Assembly: GCF_001544475.1 (NCBI RefSeq)
Contig: NZ_FCNW02000007.1
Coordinates: 62,001 to 126,000, forward strand
DNA length: 64,000 bases
DNA from: Caballeronia humi
GTDB taxonomy: Bacteria > Pseudomonadota > Gammaproteobacteria > Burkholderiales > Burkholderiaceae
Direction: 5' to 3'
Shown: positions 1 through 8,466 of the stretch, one piece after another
How positions within the stretch are numbered: the first letter of the stretch is position 1
Layout of the letters: the number at the start of each line of letters is the position of its first letter
The notes under the pieces: generated by a model
What the model saw: the letters and a program-made list of their open reading frames with translations, nothing else
Told to the model about the DNA's origin: nothing
Databases searched by the model: none
Program-made: the position numbers and the translations under genes

Positions 1-214
1 GGCGGAACGTGTGCTCGGGAAAACGTTCGTGGACGACGCGGATCATCGCGTCGATGCCGTCGTGACCGTCGCCGCGCAACAGCGGATCGCGGTAGGACGC
101 GTTCGATGCGTAGCTCTCGCGGATCAGCGACGCGCGGCGTTCAGCGTCGATTTCGTTCCAGGCTTCGAAGTAGCGATCGATCAACGTGTCGTGGACATTG
201 GCTTGCGTGTTCAT
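1..214 (-). CDS. SnoaL-like / NTF2-like family protein (3' end missing)
   Basis: The visible 71 residues start with ATG at 214 on the minus strand and run off the left edge. They contain the opening helix and loop of a SnoaL/NTF2-like fold (residues around LIDRYFEAWNEIDA, then a YRDPLL segment, then an acidic-basic helix). Such proteins are small cytoplasmic alpha+beta cones, either polyketide-type cyclases, isomerases or ligand binders; no substrate can be read from this fragment. The gene is divergent from the XRE regulator starting at 348, which suggests the regulator controls it. The family call rests on the N-terminal half only. Confidence 0.6.
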   Translation of the reverse strand, partial: MNTQANVHDTLIDRYFEAWNEIDAERRASLIRESYASNASYRDPLLRGDGHDGIDAMIRVVHERFPEHTFR

Positions 215-347
215 GCTCGGCTCCTTGAGTAGACATTGGCGCAGCGGCGTTTTGCGTCTGCGTGGCTCCACTATCGGAAACCGGCGGCGGGCTGTCGATT
301 ACGTGGCGAGTAATGGAAAGCTCGCCTGCTTCGTCTAAGATCGGCTC

Positions 348-1178
348 ATGAACTCGACCCTTGCCCACGCCGCGCCGCCCCCGCCCGTCGGCGCTCTGCT
401 GCGCGAGTGGCGGCAGCGCAGACGCATGAGCCAACTCGAACTCGCAGGCGTCGCCGAGGTTTCGACGCGTCATCTGAGTTTTGTCGAATCGGGCCGTTCC
501 GTGCCGAGCCGGGAGATGCTGATGCGCCTTGCCGAACAACTCGACGTGCCGCTGCGCGAGCGCAACACGCTGCTCGTCGCGGCCGGTTACGCGCCGCTGT
601 ACCGCGAGCGCCATCTGGGCGATCCACAATTGTCGGCCGCGCGCCGGGCCGTCGAACTCGTGCTGAAAGGGCACGAGCCGTATCCGGCGCTCGCCGTCGA
701 TCGCCACTGGACGATGGTTTCGGCCAACGCCGCGATCGCGCCGCTAGTCGCGCTCGCCGATCCGTCGCTGCTCGAAGGGCCGGTGAACGTGCTGCGGCTG
801 AGCCTGCATCCGCAGGGACTGGCCAACGCGATCGTCAACTGGCACGAGTGGCGCGCGCATTTGCTTGCGCGCGTGCGGCGTCAGGTGGAAGTTTCCGGCG
901 ACGCAACGCTCGGCGCGCTGCTGCGCGAACTGGAGGCGTATCCGGCGCCCGCGCATGCCGGCGCGCCGACGCACGGCGGCGAAACCAATGCGGTCGTCGT
1001 CCCGTTGCAGTTGCGCATGCACTCGGGCGTGCTGTCTTTTTTCAGCACGACGACCGTGTTCGGCACGCCGGTGGACATCACGTTGTCGGAGCTGGCGATC
1101 GAGGCATTCTTTCCCGCCGATGCCGCGACGGCCGACGCCTTGCGCCAGTCCCTCCAGGCCGATTCTTACAAAATTTGA
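348..1178 (+). CDS. XRE-family regulator with MmyB-like ligand-binding domain
   Basis: A 276-residue transcription factor. Residues about 14-75 form a Cro/XRE helix-turn-helix (RQRRRMSQLELA followed by a recognition helix around STRHLSFVESGR). Residues about 105-265 match the MmyB-type C-terminal domain, a PAS-like pocket that in related proteins binds a small hydrophobic ligand; the signature WTMVSANAA stretch is present near residue 120. In Proteobacteria this family commonly sits divergent to a small oxidoreductase or SnoaL gene and represses or activates it, exactly the arrangement here with the gene at 1-214. The ligand is unknown. The start is the first ATG, 133 bp from the divergent start. 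Confidence 0.85.
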   Translation: MNSTLAHAAPPPPVGALLREWRQRRRMSQLELAGVAEVSTRHLSFVESGRSVPSREMLMRLAEQLDVPLRERNTLLVAAGYAPLYRERHLGDPQLSAARRAVELVLKGHEPYPALAVDRHWTMVSANAAIAPLVALADPSLLEGPVNVLRLSLHPQGLANAIVNWHEWRAHLLARVRRQVEVSGDATLGALLRELEAYPAPAHAGAPTHGGETNAVVVPLQLRMHSGVLSFFSTTTVFGTPVDITLSELAIEAFFPADAATADALRQSLQADSYKI

Positions 1179-1269
1179 ACCTCCGGCGCGCGTGCCGATC
1201 AATGGAACAAGACTTGCGACCGACACGCTGGCAGGTTTCCTCATTCAATCAACCAGAGGCTAAAGAGCG

Positions 1270-1542
1270 ATGATCCAGACATTCGAGCAAACCATCGGCG
1301 GGCAGCCGATGCAGTTCTGCGCCAGCATCGCCGACGGCGGAGGGCCGCACCGCGTGATCATCAGCCGCGCGGATTCGGCGGAATCGCTCGTGATCGTCGA
1401 TGCGACGGGCATCATCGGCGCGATTCGGGCGGAAGTGGAAGCGCCGGAGAATTTCGTCGCCGATGCGGTCAGGAAGGCGCAGCAGGAAGCGCTGATCGAA
1501 CGGGCGCTGGAGACGGGTGAAGTGCAGACGACGAGTCTTTAG
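1270..1542 (+). CDS. conserved hypothetical protein, 90 aa
   Basis: A small, acidic, soluble protein with no signal peptide or membrane segment. It begins MIQTFEQTIGG and has an alternating beta-strand pattern for the first 60 residues, followed by an amphipathic helix. An AAAGAG purine stretch precedes the ATG. Codon use is that of the surrounding genes. I recognise no function; a Burkholderia-type conserved hypothetical is the best description. It is followed by a strong terminator at 1611. Confidence 0.6.
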   Translation: MIQTFEQTIGGQPMQFCASIADGGGPHRVIISRADSAESLVIVDATGIIGAIRAEVEAPENFVADAVRKAQQEALIERALETGEVQTTSL

Positions 1543-1610
1543 AAATTCGAGATTGCGCGGAAAGTTAAATTTTTAGGCTGATTGTGGCGTTTTTGACCCG
1601 CTTTGTACCT

Positions 1611-1650
1611 AAAACGCCCGCACGCGGATTTTCGCGGTGCGGGCGTTTTG
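1611..1650 (+). terminator. Rho-independent terminator, first of a tandem pair
   Basis: Arms 1611-1623 and 1637-1649 are perfectly complementary (AAAACGCCCGCAC and its reverse complement), giving a 13-bp stem with A and T runs at the ends, so it can act in both directions. It lies downstream of the 90-aa gene. Confidence 0.85.
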
Positions 1651-1721
1651 GCGTGTGCGCCCGCGATCGAACATGAGCAGGTGTCGCTGGACCGAGCCTG
1701 CGTTGGTATTGCCCTTTGATT

Positions 1722-1761
1722 AAAACGCCCGCCTGCGATGTGTCGCAGTGCGGGCGTTTTT
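1722..1761 (+). terminator. Rho-independent terminator, second of a tandem pair
   Basis: Arms AAAACGCCCGC (1722-1732) and GCGGGCGTTTT (1750-1760) plus an inner CTGCGA/TCGCAG stem form a long hairpin with one bulged T, ending in five T. The outer arm repeats that of the terminator at 1611. It closes off the convergent 51-aa gene at 1789-1944 as well. Confidence 0.8.
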
Positions 1762-1788
1762 GCGCTCATCCCGGGCGCGCTGACGGAA

Positions 1789-1944
1789 CTACGCGCCTGT
1801 CACGGCGTCACCCGGCGCGAAAGGCGTCGCGGAATCGGGACCGTCGGGCAGATCGGGGTCGTCGGGGTTCGGCGCGGCATCCGGATCGAGCAGGGTGTCG
1901 GGATCGGGATCGAGCGGCTGGCCGGGATCGTGTGGCGTTGACAT
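1789..1944 (-). CDS. small Pro/Asp-rich protein, 51 aa
   Basis: The ATG at 1944 is preceded by a GAGG ribosome binding site nine bases upstream, which favours it over the longer reading frame. The product is low-complexity and strongly acidic, with repeating DP, PD and PDxPD units and no predicted globular fold. Small DP-rich proteins like this are common hypothetical genes in Burkholderia. Function unknown; intrinsic disorder is an inference from composition. Confidence 0.5.
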   Translation of the reverse strand: MSTPHDPGQPLDPDPDTLLDPDAAPNPDDPDLPDGPDSATPFAPGDAVTGA

Positions 1945-2347
1945 GGTGGCTATCCTCGTAACGGCCTGCGGACCGGGCGTTGCACGGCGTGTGCGGATTC
2001 GATGGCGCAACAGGCGTTCCCGCGTAGGGTGTCGTCAGGCGGTCCGCGATATGCGCTTGCCACGCGGTATGCGGTTGCGAAACACGCGAGCTGACGCCAT
2101 CGATCGTTGATAAGCATAATCCGACAGGCTTCGCATGGCATGCGATGCCCGTTGCCATGAGGCCGATTGCATTTCAATACGCGCAGCTGACGCCATGCGC
2201 GGACTCATGTGTCAGGCGCGATATACGCGCGAGGGCTTGTGAGGCGCGGCACGGGCCGCAAAGCCACGCGCGCTCCACACGCTCTGCCGCGCCGCGAGAA
2301 AACCGCGCCGTCGACGCCGCGTAACCCGCAATTCGCGCCAGAATCCC
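1945..2347. other. intergenic, no gene seen
   Basis: About 400 bp between the 51-aa gene and the end of the DHA2 transporter. Reading frames here lack ribosome binding sites and family resemblance. The 12-mer AGCTGACGCCAT occurs twice (near 2089 and 2186), each time after an ACGCG-type sequence; nothing else stands out. Confidence 0.5.
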
Positions 2348-3793
2348 TCATTCCCCCAGCCGCGCCGCCCGCCCGGATGAACCTTCGCCGCCTGTCTGCC
2401 GCACCGCTACCAACCGCGCCGTCAACGCCCCGCATATCAAAAGCCCCACCGAAATCCCCGCCGACCATTTCACGCCCGCGACGATCTGCGCCGCTTCTGC
2501 CCCACCCGCGCCGTGACTGGCCAGCGCGCCAAACGCCGCGACGCCGATCGCCCCCGCCGCCTGCCGGGCCGTATTGAGCACCGCCGACGCCGTTCCCGCC
2601 CGCTCCCGGGCGACCACGCCGAGCACGGCGGTCGTCATCGCCGGGACGGCCAGGCCCATGCCGGACGGAATCAGCAGGAACGGGATCACCAACGCGATGG
2701 TGGGCGTCGAGGCATCGACGAAGGCGAGCGCGGCGAACCCGGCGGCGTCGAGAAGCGCGCCCGCGATCATCGGTCCGCGCGACCCGAAGCGCGCAACGAC
2801 CGGCCCGCTCGCAAGATTCGACAGCAGGAACCCGCCCGTCAGCGGCAAGAAAGCGAGGCCGGTGGCAAGCGGCGTATGACCAAGGACGCGCTGCAAGTAA
2901 AGGCTCAGCACGAACACCATCCCGTAGTAGGTCAAATTCGCGAATACGCCGAACGTGACGGCCGCGCTGAATGTGCGGTCGGCGAAAAGCGAGAGCGGCA
3001 GCATCGGCGCCGCGCTCTTTTTTTCGACGACGATGAAAAGGCCGCCCGCGACCAACGCCAGCGCGATCCCGCCCCATACCAGCGGATGCGCGATCCCGAG
3101 CGGTCGCAACTCGATCATCGCGCCGACGAATGCCGCCAATGCGACCGCCGCGAGCGCCTGGCCCGGCAGATCGATACTGCGTGCATCGCCCGAGTGCGGT
3201 GTGTCGTCGACCCAGGCGCAGGTTGCCGCAATCCCCAGCGCGCAAATCGGCAGGTTCACCCAAAAGATGCCGCGCCAGCCAAAGCCCGCGATCAGCATCC
3301 CGCCGACGATCGGCCCCGCCGCTATCGAAACCGCGCCCGCCGCCGTCCACAGCCCGACGGCGTGCGCGCGCAAGCGCCGGTTGTCGCCGCATGCGTGGTT
3401 GAGGAGCGCGAGCGAGTTCGGCAGCATCGCCGCCGCGCCGACGCCCTGTAACGCGCGCGCCGCGATCAACTGCGGCGCGTCGGCCGCGAACGCGCAGCCG
3501 AGCGACGCCAGCGCGAAAAGCGCGAGCCCCGCGACGAACAGGCGCCGCGCGCCGAAGCGGTCGCCGAGCGCGCCCGCCGAGAGCATCAGCGAAGCGAAGG
3601 CGAGCGCGTAGGCATCGACAGTCCATTGGAGGCTCGGCAGGCTCGCGTGGAGATCGTGCGCGAGACTCGCGAGCGCGACATTGACGATCGACACATCGAG
3701 CTGCGACACGACGAAACCGACGCTCGTCGCGCCGACGATCAGCATCTGGCGCGCACTGAGCGCGGCGGGGGAGGAGGTGAGGTTCGAGTTCAT
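2348..3793 (-). CDS. DHA2-family (EmrB/QacA-type) MFS drug efflux transporter
   Basis: A 481-residue inner-membrane protein with about 14 hydrophobic segments, the layout of the DHA2 drug:H+ antiporters. The first helix carries the family signature SQLDVSIVNVAL (residues about 27-38), followed by the LGDRFGARR cytoplasmic loop (MFS motif A). I start at ATG 3793 (MNSNLTS), not at upstream starts, because the extra 36 residues are basic and non-membrane. It stands alone with no adaptor (HlyD) gene next to it, so it probably works as a single component. Substrate unknown. Confidence 0.88.
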   Translation of the reverse strand: MNSNLTSSPAALSARQMLIVGATSVGFVVSQLDVSIVNVALASLAHDLHASLPSLQWTVDAYALAFASLMLSAGALGDRFGARRLFVAGLALFALASLGCAFAADAPQLIAARALQGVGAAAMLPNSLALLNHACGDNRRLRAHAVGLWTAAGAVSIAAGPIVGGMLIAGFGWRGIFWVNLPICALGIAATCAWVDDTPHSGDARSIDLPGQALAAVALAAFVGAMIELRPLGIAHPLVWGGIALALVAGGLFIVVEKKSAAPMLPLSLFADRTFSAAVTFGVFANLTYYGMVFVLSLYLQRVLGHTPLATGLAFLPLTGGFLLSNLASGPVVARFGSRGPMIAGALLDAAGFAALAFVDASTPTIALVIPFLLIPSGMGLAVPAMTTAVLGVVARERAGTASAVLNTARQAAGAIGVAAFGALASHGAGGAEAAQIVAGVKWSAGISVGLLICGALTARLVAVRQTGGEGSSGRAARLGE

Positions 3794-3865
3794 GCTGCCA
3801 TCGTACGGATGCGCTGCGTCCGATGTTTCGGGCTGCGGTGAAACGTGACTGCGCGGCGTCGCGGC

Positions 3866-3897
3866 AAAAAAAAGGCGTGCCACGCGGGCACGCCATT
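3866..3897 (-). terminator. Rho-independent terminator of the MHS transporter gene
   Basis: Read on the minus strand, GGCGTGCC (3887-3894) and GGCACGCC (3874-3881) form a perfect 8-bp stem followed by eight T. It begins 22 bp after the stop codon of the gene at 3919-5220. Confidence 0.9.
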
Positions 3898-3918
3898 TCA
3901 CTCAGCCGATGGAAAAGC

Positions 3919-5220
3919 TCAGCGCGTTTCCGGCGCGTTGCGGATGAACAGCGTCGTCACCGCGCCCACGACGCACAGCGCCGCGACGTAGAGCGCGGGC
4001 GCCATCGGATTGGATTTCATCATCAGCGAGACGACGATCGGCGTGAGTCCGCCGAAGATCGCGTACGCGACGTTGTACGAGAACGAAATGCCCGAAAAGC
4101 GCACGACGGCCGGGAACGCCTTGACCATCACGAACGGAATCGCGCCGATCACGCCGACCGTGAAGCCGGTGAACGCGTACCACGGCAGCAGCACGGATGT
4201 GTCGACGGCCAGTTGCTGGAACAGCGTGTAGTACGAGATCGCAAGCGCGATGCCGCCGATGAAAATCGTCTTGCCCGCGCCGATCCGGCCCGCTATCGCG
4301 CCAGCCAGCACGCAGCCGACGGTCAGACACAGCGTCGCGAGGCAGTTCGCGATCAGCGCGGTTGCGGGAGCGATGTGGAACTGTTTTTGGAGCAACGTGG
4401 GCGTCATCAGAATCACGACGACGATCGCCGCCGACACCATCCACGTGAGCAGCATCGAGATGATCACGGCGCGGCCGTGGTCGCGCAGCACGGCTTTCAG
4501 CGGAATTTCCGCCGCGAGCGACTTGCGCTTCTGAAGTTCGGCGAATACTGGCGTTTCATGCAGCCAGCGGCGCAGATACACCGAAAAGAGGCCGAATACG
4601 CCGCCGAGCAGGAACGGAATGCGCCACGCGTACTCCGCGACTTCGGCGGCCGCGAAGTTCTTGTTGATGGCCGCCGCGATCAGCGAGCCGAGCAGGATGC
4701 CGGCGGTGAGGCCCGCCGTCAGCGTGCCGCACGCGTAGCCGATGTGCCGGTTCGGCACGTGTTCCGAGACGAAGACCCACGCGCCCGGCACCTCGCCGCC
4801 GACCGCCGCGCCTTGCATCACCCGAAACACGAGCAGCAGCACGGGCGCCATGAGTCCGATCGACGCGTAGGTCGGCAAAAGGCCCATGAGCAGCGTCGGC
4901 ACGGACATCAGCAGCACGCTTAGCGTGAACATGCGCTTGCGGCCGAGCAGGTCGCCGAAATGCGCCATGACGATTCCGCCGAGCGGCCGCGCGAGATAAC
5001 CCGCCGCGAAAATGCCGAATGTCTGCAACTGGCGAAGCCAGTCGGGAATCGACGCGGGGAAGAACAGTTGCCCGATCACCGGCGCGAAAAACACGAAGAT
5101 GATGAAGTCGTAGAACTCGAGCGCGCCGCCGAGCGCCGCGAGCGCCAGGGTCTTGTAGTCGCTGCGCGTGAGCGCGCGACCGGCGGCGGGAACGGTGCCG
5201 CCCAAAGGTGTTGCTTGCAT
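3919..5220 (-). CDS. MHS-family (metabolite:H+ symporter) MFS transporter
   Basis: A 433-residue, 12-segment inner-membrane transporter. The N-terminal GGALEFYDFIIFVFFAP segment and the LARPLGGIVMAHFGDLLGRK loop are hallmarks of the MHS group (citrate, alpha-ketoglutarate, proline/betaine and shikimate symporters). It imports an organic or amino acid with protons; the exact substrate cannot be read. The hydroxyproline cluster begins 1.2 kb away, but an unrelated regulator gene lies between, so a role in that pathway is only a possibility. The gene is monocistronic, with its own terminator at 3866-3897. Confidence 0.85.
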   Translation of the reverse strand: MQATPLGGTVPAAGRALTRSDYKTLALAALGGALEFYDFIIFVFFAPVIGQLFFPASIPDWLRQLQTFGIFAAGYLARPLGGIVMAHFGDLLGRKRMFTLSVLLMSVPTLLMGLLPTYASIGLMAPVLLLVFRVMQGAAVGGEVPGAWVFVSEHVPNRHIGYACGTLTAGLTAGILLGSLIAAAINKNFAAAEVAEYAWRIPFLLGGVFGLFSVYLRRWLHETPVFAELQKRKSLAAEIPLKAVLRDHGRAVIISMLLTWMVSAAIVVVILMTPTLLQKQFHIAPATALIANCLATLCLTVGCVLAGAIAGRIGAGKTIFIGGIALAISYYTLFQQLAVDTSVLLPWYAFTGFTVGVIGAIPFVMVKAFPAVVRFSGISFSYNVAYAIFGGLTPIVVSLMMKSNPMAPALYVAALCVVGAVTTLFIRNAPETR

Positions 5221-5624
5221 CGTTGAAGTAGTCGGTAAATGGAAAAGCCGCGCGCCGTACTAATTAGTGTGTGCGCGCAGGAACAGGCATCGTCCGACTG
5301 CGGAAATGCGGCGCGGGGTGAGCGCCAGGACCGCGGCTGCGGGCGCGGCGGGAAGCCGCGGCGCAACCTTCCTTCATGAAGGGCTGTTGGCCACGCGAAG
5401 GCGGGAGTTTTTTGCCAAGCTCCGGATGTTACAGGATGTATGCAAACGCTCCATCTCACGCATCATCCGGCCCCGTTTATATGTAAAAAATTAAGACTTA
5501 TCTAATGGGACACGGTACAGCCCTTGTTCAGAATCCGCCCTCTGTGCACGGTCTCGTGAAAATTCTTCGGTGCCCCCGGGAAACGAACGTCGCCGCATCC
5601 TTCAGACTCACCGGGCCCGATTTC
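5221..5624. other. divergent promoter region between the MHS transporter and the orphan regulator
   Basis: About 400 bp with no supported gene. It holds a 10-bp palindrome ACTAATTAGT at 5259-5268 close to the transporter start, and an A/T-rich stretch around 5468-5505 that is likely to contain the promoter of the rightward regulator gene. Confidence 0.45.
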
Positions 5625-6359
5625 ATGCGTGTTGCCGTACTTCAAACCGATCCCACCCATCGCGTTCTCATTGGCGAACTCGTCAAACGCCTGGGCCATA
5701 CCTGTCACGTGTTCGGCGACGGCCTCGTGATGTCCAAGGCGCTCTCGCGCTCCACCGTCGATATGCTGATCCTCGACTGGCATTCCACCGGCCTCTGCGG
5801 ACTCGATCTGCTGAAGTCGGTGCGTTCGAGCTTCGGTGAGCGCGTGCCGGTGCTGTTCGTGACGGCCGACGGCGCCGAGCACAACGTCGTGCGCGCGCTG
5901 ACCGCCGGCGCCGACGATTTCCTCGTCCACCCGGTGCGCGCCGCCGAATTCGGCGCGCGCGTCGAGGCACTGTTGCGGCGCGCGTATCCACAACAGACGT
6001 CGACTAGCCTCGAAGTCGGCTGCTATCGCTTCGACGCGCGCCAGCAGACCGTCACCGTGCGCGGCAAGCCGGTGCAGTTGAGCGGCACGCAATTCCGCCT
6101 CGCGATGCTGTTCTTCTCGAACGTCGGCCGCGTGCTGTCGCGCGATCACATTTTCGCGATGGTATGGGGCCGCGAATTCCGCGAAACCACGCGCACGATC
6201 GACAGCCACGTCTCGCGGCTTCGCCTTGCGCTGGAAATCGAGCCGGTGAACCATTTCCGGCTGCAGCCGGTGTACAAGAGCGGCTATCGCCTGCTTCATC
6301 TGTATGGCGATGAAGCCATCGAGACCGAGCTTGAAGCGGATGGAGTCATCGTCGCCTGA
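5625..6359 (+). CDS. orphan OmpR/PhoB-type response regulator with degenerate receiver
   Basis: A 244-residue two-domain regulator. The receiver (1-120) keeps the phospho-acceptor-like Asp51 (LILDWHS) and the Thr of beta-4 (VLFVTAD), but the usual acidic pair at the start of the fold reads QTD. The switch Lys also appears replaced by His (DDFLVHP instead of a TKP-type loop). Residues about 135-232 form a winged-helix OmpR DNA-binding domain (RVLSRDHIFAMVWG, then the recognition helix RTIDSHVSRLRLAL). No histidine kinase gene is adjacent. I start at ATG 5625, since a longer frame from 5505 adds 40 residues unlike a receiver. It may act without phosphorylation. Confidence 0.82.
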   Translation: MRVAVLQTDPTHRVLIGELVKRLGHTCHVFGDGLVMSKALSRSTVDMLILDWHSTGLCGLDLLKSVRSSFGERVPVLFVTADGAEHNVVRALTAGADDFLVHPVRAAEFGARVEALLRRAYPQQTSTSLEVGCYRFDARQQTVTVRGKPVQLSGTQFRLAMLFFSNVGRVLSRDHIFAMVWGREFRETTRTIDSHVSRLRLALEIEPVNHFRLQPVYKSGYRLLHLYGDEAIETELEADGVIVA

Positions 6360-6370
6360 AGCTGAAACTG

Positions 6371-6398
6371 AAAATGCCGTCGCGAGACGGCATTTTTC
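6371..6398. terminator. bidirectional terminator between convergent genes
   Basis: AAAATGCCGTC, loop GCGA, GACGGCATTTTT: an 11-bp perfect stem with A and T runs on both sides. It separates the rightward regulator (ends 6359) from the leftward deaminase (ends 6420) and can serve both. Confidence 0.9.
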
Positions 6399-6419
6399 TT
6401 GACCACGTCGAACGTGCGA

Positions 6420-7325
6420 TCAGAGGGAAGGCAGCGCGGGACGGGTTTCGATCGAATGGCGGATCAGCGCTTCGACTTCCTTGCGCTCGTCGCCGGCAAG
6501 CGGCAGACGCGGCGGACGAACCGGCTCCGTCCCCAATCCGACGATCGCTTCCGCCAGCTTGATGTTCTGCACGAGCTTGTGCGAGACATCGAGTGCGAGG
6601 AGCGGCGCGAACCATCGATAGATCGCGCGCGCTTCCTCGACGCGCCCCGCGCGCAGCAGCCGGTAGATCGCGACCGTTTCCTTCGGGAACGCGCACACGA
6701 GCCCCGCGACCCAGCCGTGCGCGCCCATCAGGATCGCTTCCATCGCGAGGTTGTCGACGCCGCAGAAGAGCGCGTATCGGTCGCCGGTCTCGTTGATGAG
6801 GTCGGTGATGCGGCGCACGTCGCCCGACGATTCCTTGATCGCCGCGAATTTCTTCTCCTCGGCGAGTTCCGCGAACATCTTCGGCGTCACGTCGACGCCA
6901 TAGGCCAGCGGATTGTTGTAGACCATGATCGGCAGCGGGCTCGCATCGGCGACCATGCGGAAGTGGTTCAGCGTCTCGCGCCGGTCCGACAGATAACGCA
7001 GCCCCGGCAGCACCATGTAACCCGACGCACCACGCGCCGCGCCCTGTTCGGCCTGGCGGCAGCCGTCTAGCGTGCTGTTTTCCGCGATCGTCAGAAGCAC
7101 CGGCACGCGGCCTCGCGAGGCGTCGACGGCGATGTCGAGCACGTCGAGCTTTTCGTCGAGCGAGAGCGTCGAGGCTTCCCCAAGCGATCCGCACACGATG
7201 ATGCCGTCGACGCCCGCATCGATCTGCGCTTCGATGTTCTTCTTCGTCCACACGCGGTCTATGCTGAAATCCGCGTTGAACTTGGTGGTGACGGCGGGGA
7301 TCACGCCTTCCCAGATATGCGCCAC
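6420..7325 (-). CDS. lhpC: 1-pyrroline-4-hydroxy-2-carboxylate deaminase (DapA superfamily)
   Basis: A 301-residue TIM-barrel protein of the dihydrodipicolinate synthase family. Key residues are visible: the GSLGE loop (46-50), Tyr136 in MVYNNP, and the Schiff-base Lys164 in AIKESSGD. Within a cluster for hydroxyproline epimerase and D-hydroxyproline dehydrogenase, the expected reaction is deamination and dehydration of 1-pyrroline-4-hydroxy-2-carboxylate to 2-oxoglutarate semialdehyde. The start is GTG 7325 with a TGAGGAGAGG ribosome binding site just upstream; a TTG five codons earlier overlaps that site and is unlikely. The gene diverges from the epimerase at 7513. A generic DapA-like aldolase is the alternative, but the context is strong. 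Confidence 0.85.
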   Translation of the reverse strand: MAHIWEGVIPAVTTKFNADFSIDRVWTKKNIEAQIDAGVDGIIVCGSLGEASTLSLDEKLDVLDIAVDASRGRVPVLLTIAENSTLDGCRQAEQGAARGASGYMVLPGLRYLSDRRETLNHFRMVADASPLPIMVYNNPLAYGVDVTPKMFAELAEEKKFAAIKESSGDVRRITDLINETGDRYALFCGVDNLAMEAILMGAHGWVAGLVCAFPKETVAIYRLLRAGRVEEARAIYRWFAPLLALDVSHKLVQNIKLAEAIVGLGTEPVRPPRLPLAGDERKEVEALIRHSIETRPALPSL

Positions 7326-7380
7326 GGCGCCTCTCCTCAAGTGAATGTACGGCCAAGTTTAAGCAGCACAAAAGGCCACG

Positions 7381-7419
7381 TCTTGCGCAAATCTTGCGTC
7401 TCGCGTGCCGATTTCGGCA
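7381..7419. promoter_or_regulatory. candidate operator in the hydroxyproline divergent promoter
   Basis: TCTTGCG occurs twice in the same direction at 7381-7387 and 7392-7398, exactly 11 bp apart (one helical turn). A 14-bp palindrome TGCCGA-TT-TCGGCA follows at 7406-7419. Both lie between the divergent deaminase and epimerase starts. Direct repeats on one DNA face suit an AraC-family protein, and such a regulator is encoded at 11191-11988. Binding is inferred. Confidence 0.4.
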
Positions 7420-7512
7420 TAGCTTCCCGGCACGTCGTGTTGTGCTGAAATCGTCATCAAATCCGGCTAGCCATGCCAAGACGCTTCGCGCGCGCGTTTT
7501 TACGATAACGGC

Positions 7513-8466
7513 ATGAAAACCCTCGACATCATCGATTCGCACACGGGCGGTGAGCCAACCCGCCTCGTCGTGTCGGGTGGGCCGGACCTCGGGCGCGGCG
7601 CGCTCGGCGCACGGCTTCACGTCTTTCGCACGCAATTCGACGACTGGCGCGCGGGCATCGCCACCGAGCCGCGCGGGTCGGACGTGATTGTCGGCGCGCT
7701 GCTGTGCGAACCCGACGACCCCACGTGCGCCGCCGCGGTCATCTTTTTCAATAATGTCGGCTATCTCGGCATGTGCGGGCACGGAACGATCGGGCTCGTC
7801 GTGTCGCTCGCGCACATGGGACGGATCGCGCCGGGGCGGCATCGGATTGAGACGCCGGTCGGCATTGTCGAGGCGACGCTCAACGACGACGGCAGCGTCA
7901 GCGTGCGCAACGTGCCGGCGTACCGGCATCGGCGGGCGGTGGAGGTCGATGTGCCGGGCCACGGCCCGCTGACGGGCGATATCGCGTGGGGCGGCAACTG
8001 GTTTTTCCTCGTCGCCGATCATGGGCGCGAACTTGCGCCCGCACGGATTCCGTCGCTCACCGCGTTCACGGACGCCATCCGCGACGCGCTGCACGCGCAG
8101 CACATCACGGGCGCGGATGGCGCGTACATCGACCACATCGAATTGTTCGCGGATTCGCCGCGTGAGGGCATCGACAGCCGCAACTTCGTGCTGTGCCCCG
8201 GCAGCGCCTACGACCGCTCGCCATGCGGCACCGGCACGAGCGCGAAAGTGGCGTGCCTCGCCGCCGACGGCCTGCTCGCTCCGGACGGCGTGTGGCGGCA
8301 GGAGAGCGTGATCGGCAGCGTATTCGAGGCGAGCTACGCGTTGAGCGACGCCGGAGAGGTCATCCCGACGATAACCGGCCATGCGCACATCATGGGCGAA
8401 GGCCGCCTCTGCTTCGACGAGCGCGATCCGTTCGCGTGGGGCATCCCAAAAAGCGGCGCGCGATGA
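7513..8466 (+). CDS. lhpA: 4-hydroxyproline 2-epimerase (proline racemase family)
   Basis: A 317-residue cofactor-independent epimerase. The two catalytic cysteines are present: Cys88 in MCGHGTIG and Cys238 in [10 protein letters not shown], with Asp234 nearby. The start [17 protein letters not shown] is the family N-terminus. It should convert trans-4-hydroxy-L-proline to cis-4-hydroxy-D-proline in the cytoplasm, the first step of the pathway encoded by this cluster. A Cys at the second active site, not Thr, excludes the dehydratase subgroup. Its stop overlaps the ATG of the next gene (ATGA), so the epimerase and dehydrogenase genes form one operon. Confidence 0.92.
   Translation: MKTLDIIDSHTGGEPTRLVVSGGPDLGRGALGARLHVFRTQFDDWRAGIATEPRGSDVIVGALLCEPDDPTCAAAVIFFNNVGYLGMCGHGTIGLVVSLAHMGRIAPGRHRIETPVGIVEATLNDDGSVSVRNVPAYRHRRAVEVDVPGHGPLTGDIAWGGNWFFLVADHGRELAPARIPSLTAFTDAIRDALHAQHITGADGAYIDHIELFADSPREGIDSRNFVLCPGSAYDRSPCGTGTSAKVACLAADGLLAPDGVWRQESVIGSVFEASYALSDAGEVIPTITGHAHIMGEGRLCFDERDPFAWGIPKSGAR

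Noticed and set aside
2205..3896. 563-codon leftward frame overlapping the DHA2 transporter
   Set aside because: Same strand as the transporter but another frame; Arg-rich without membrane segments.
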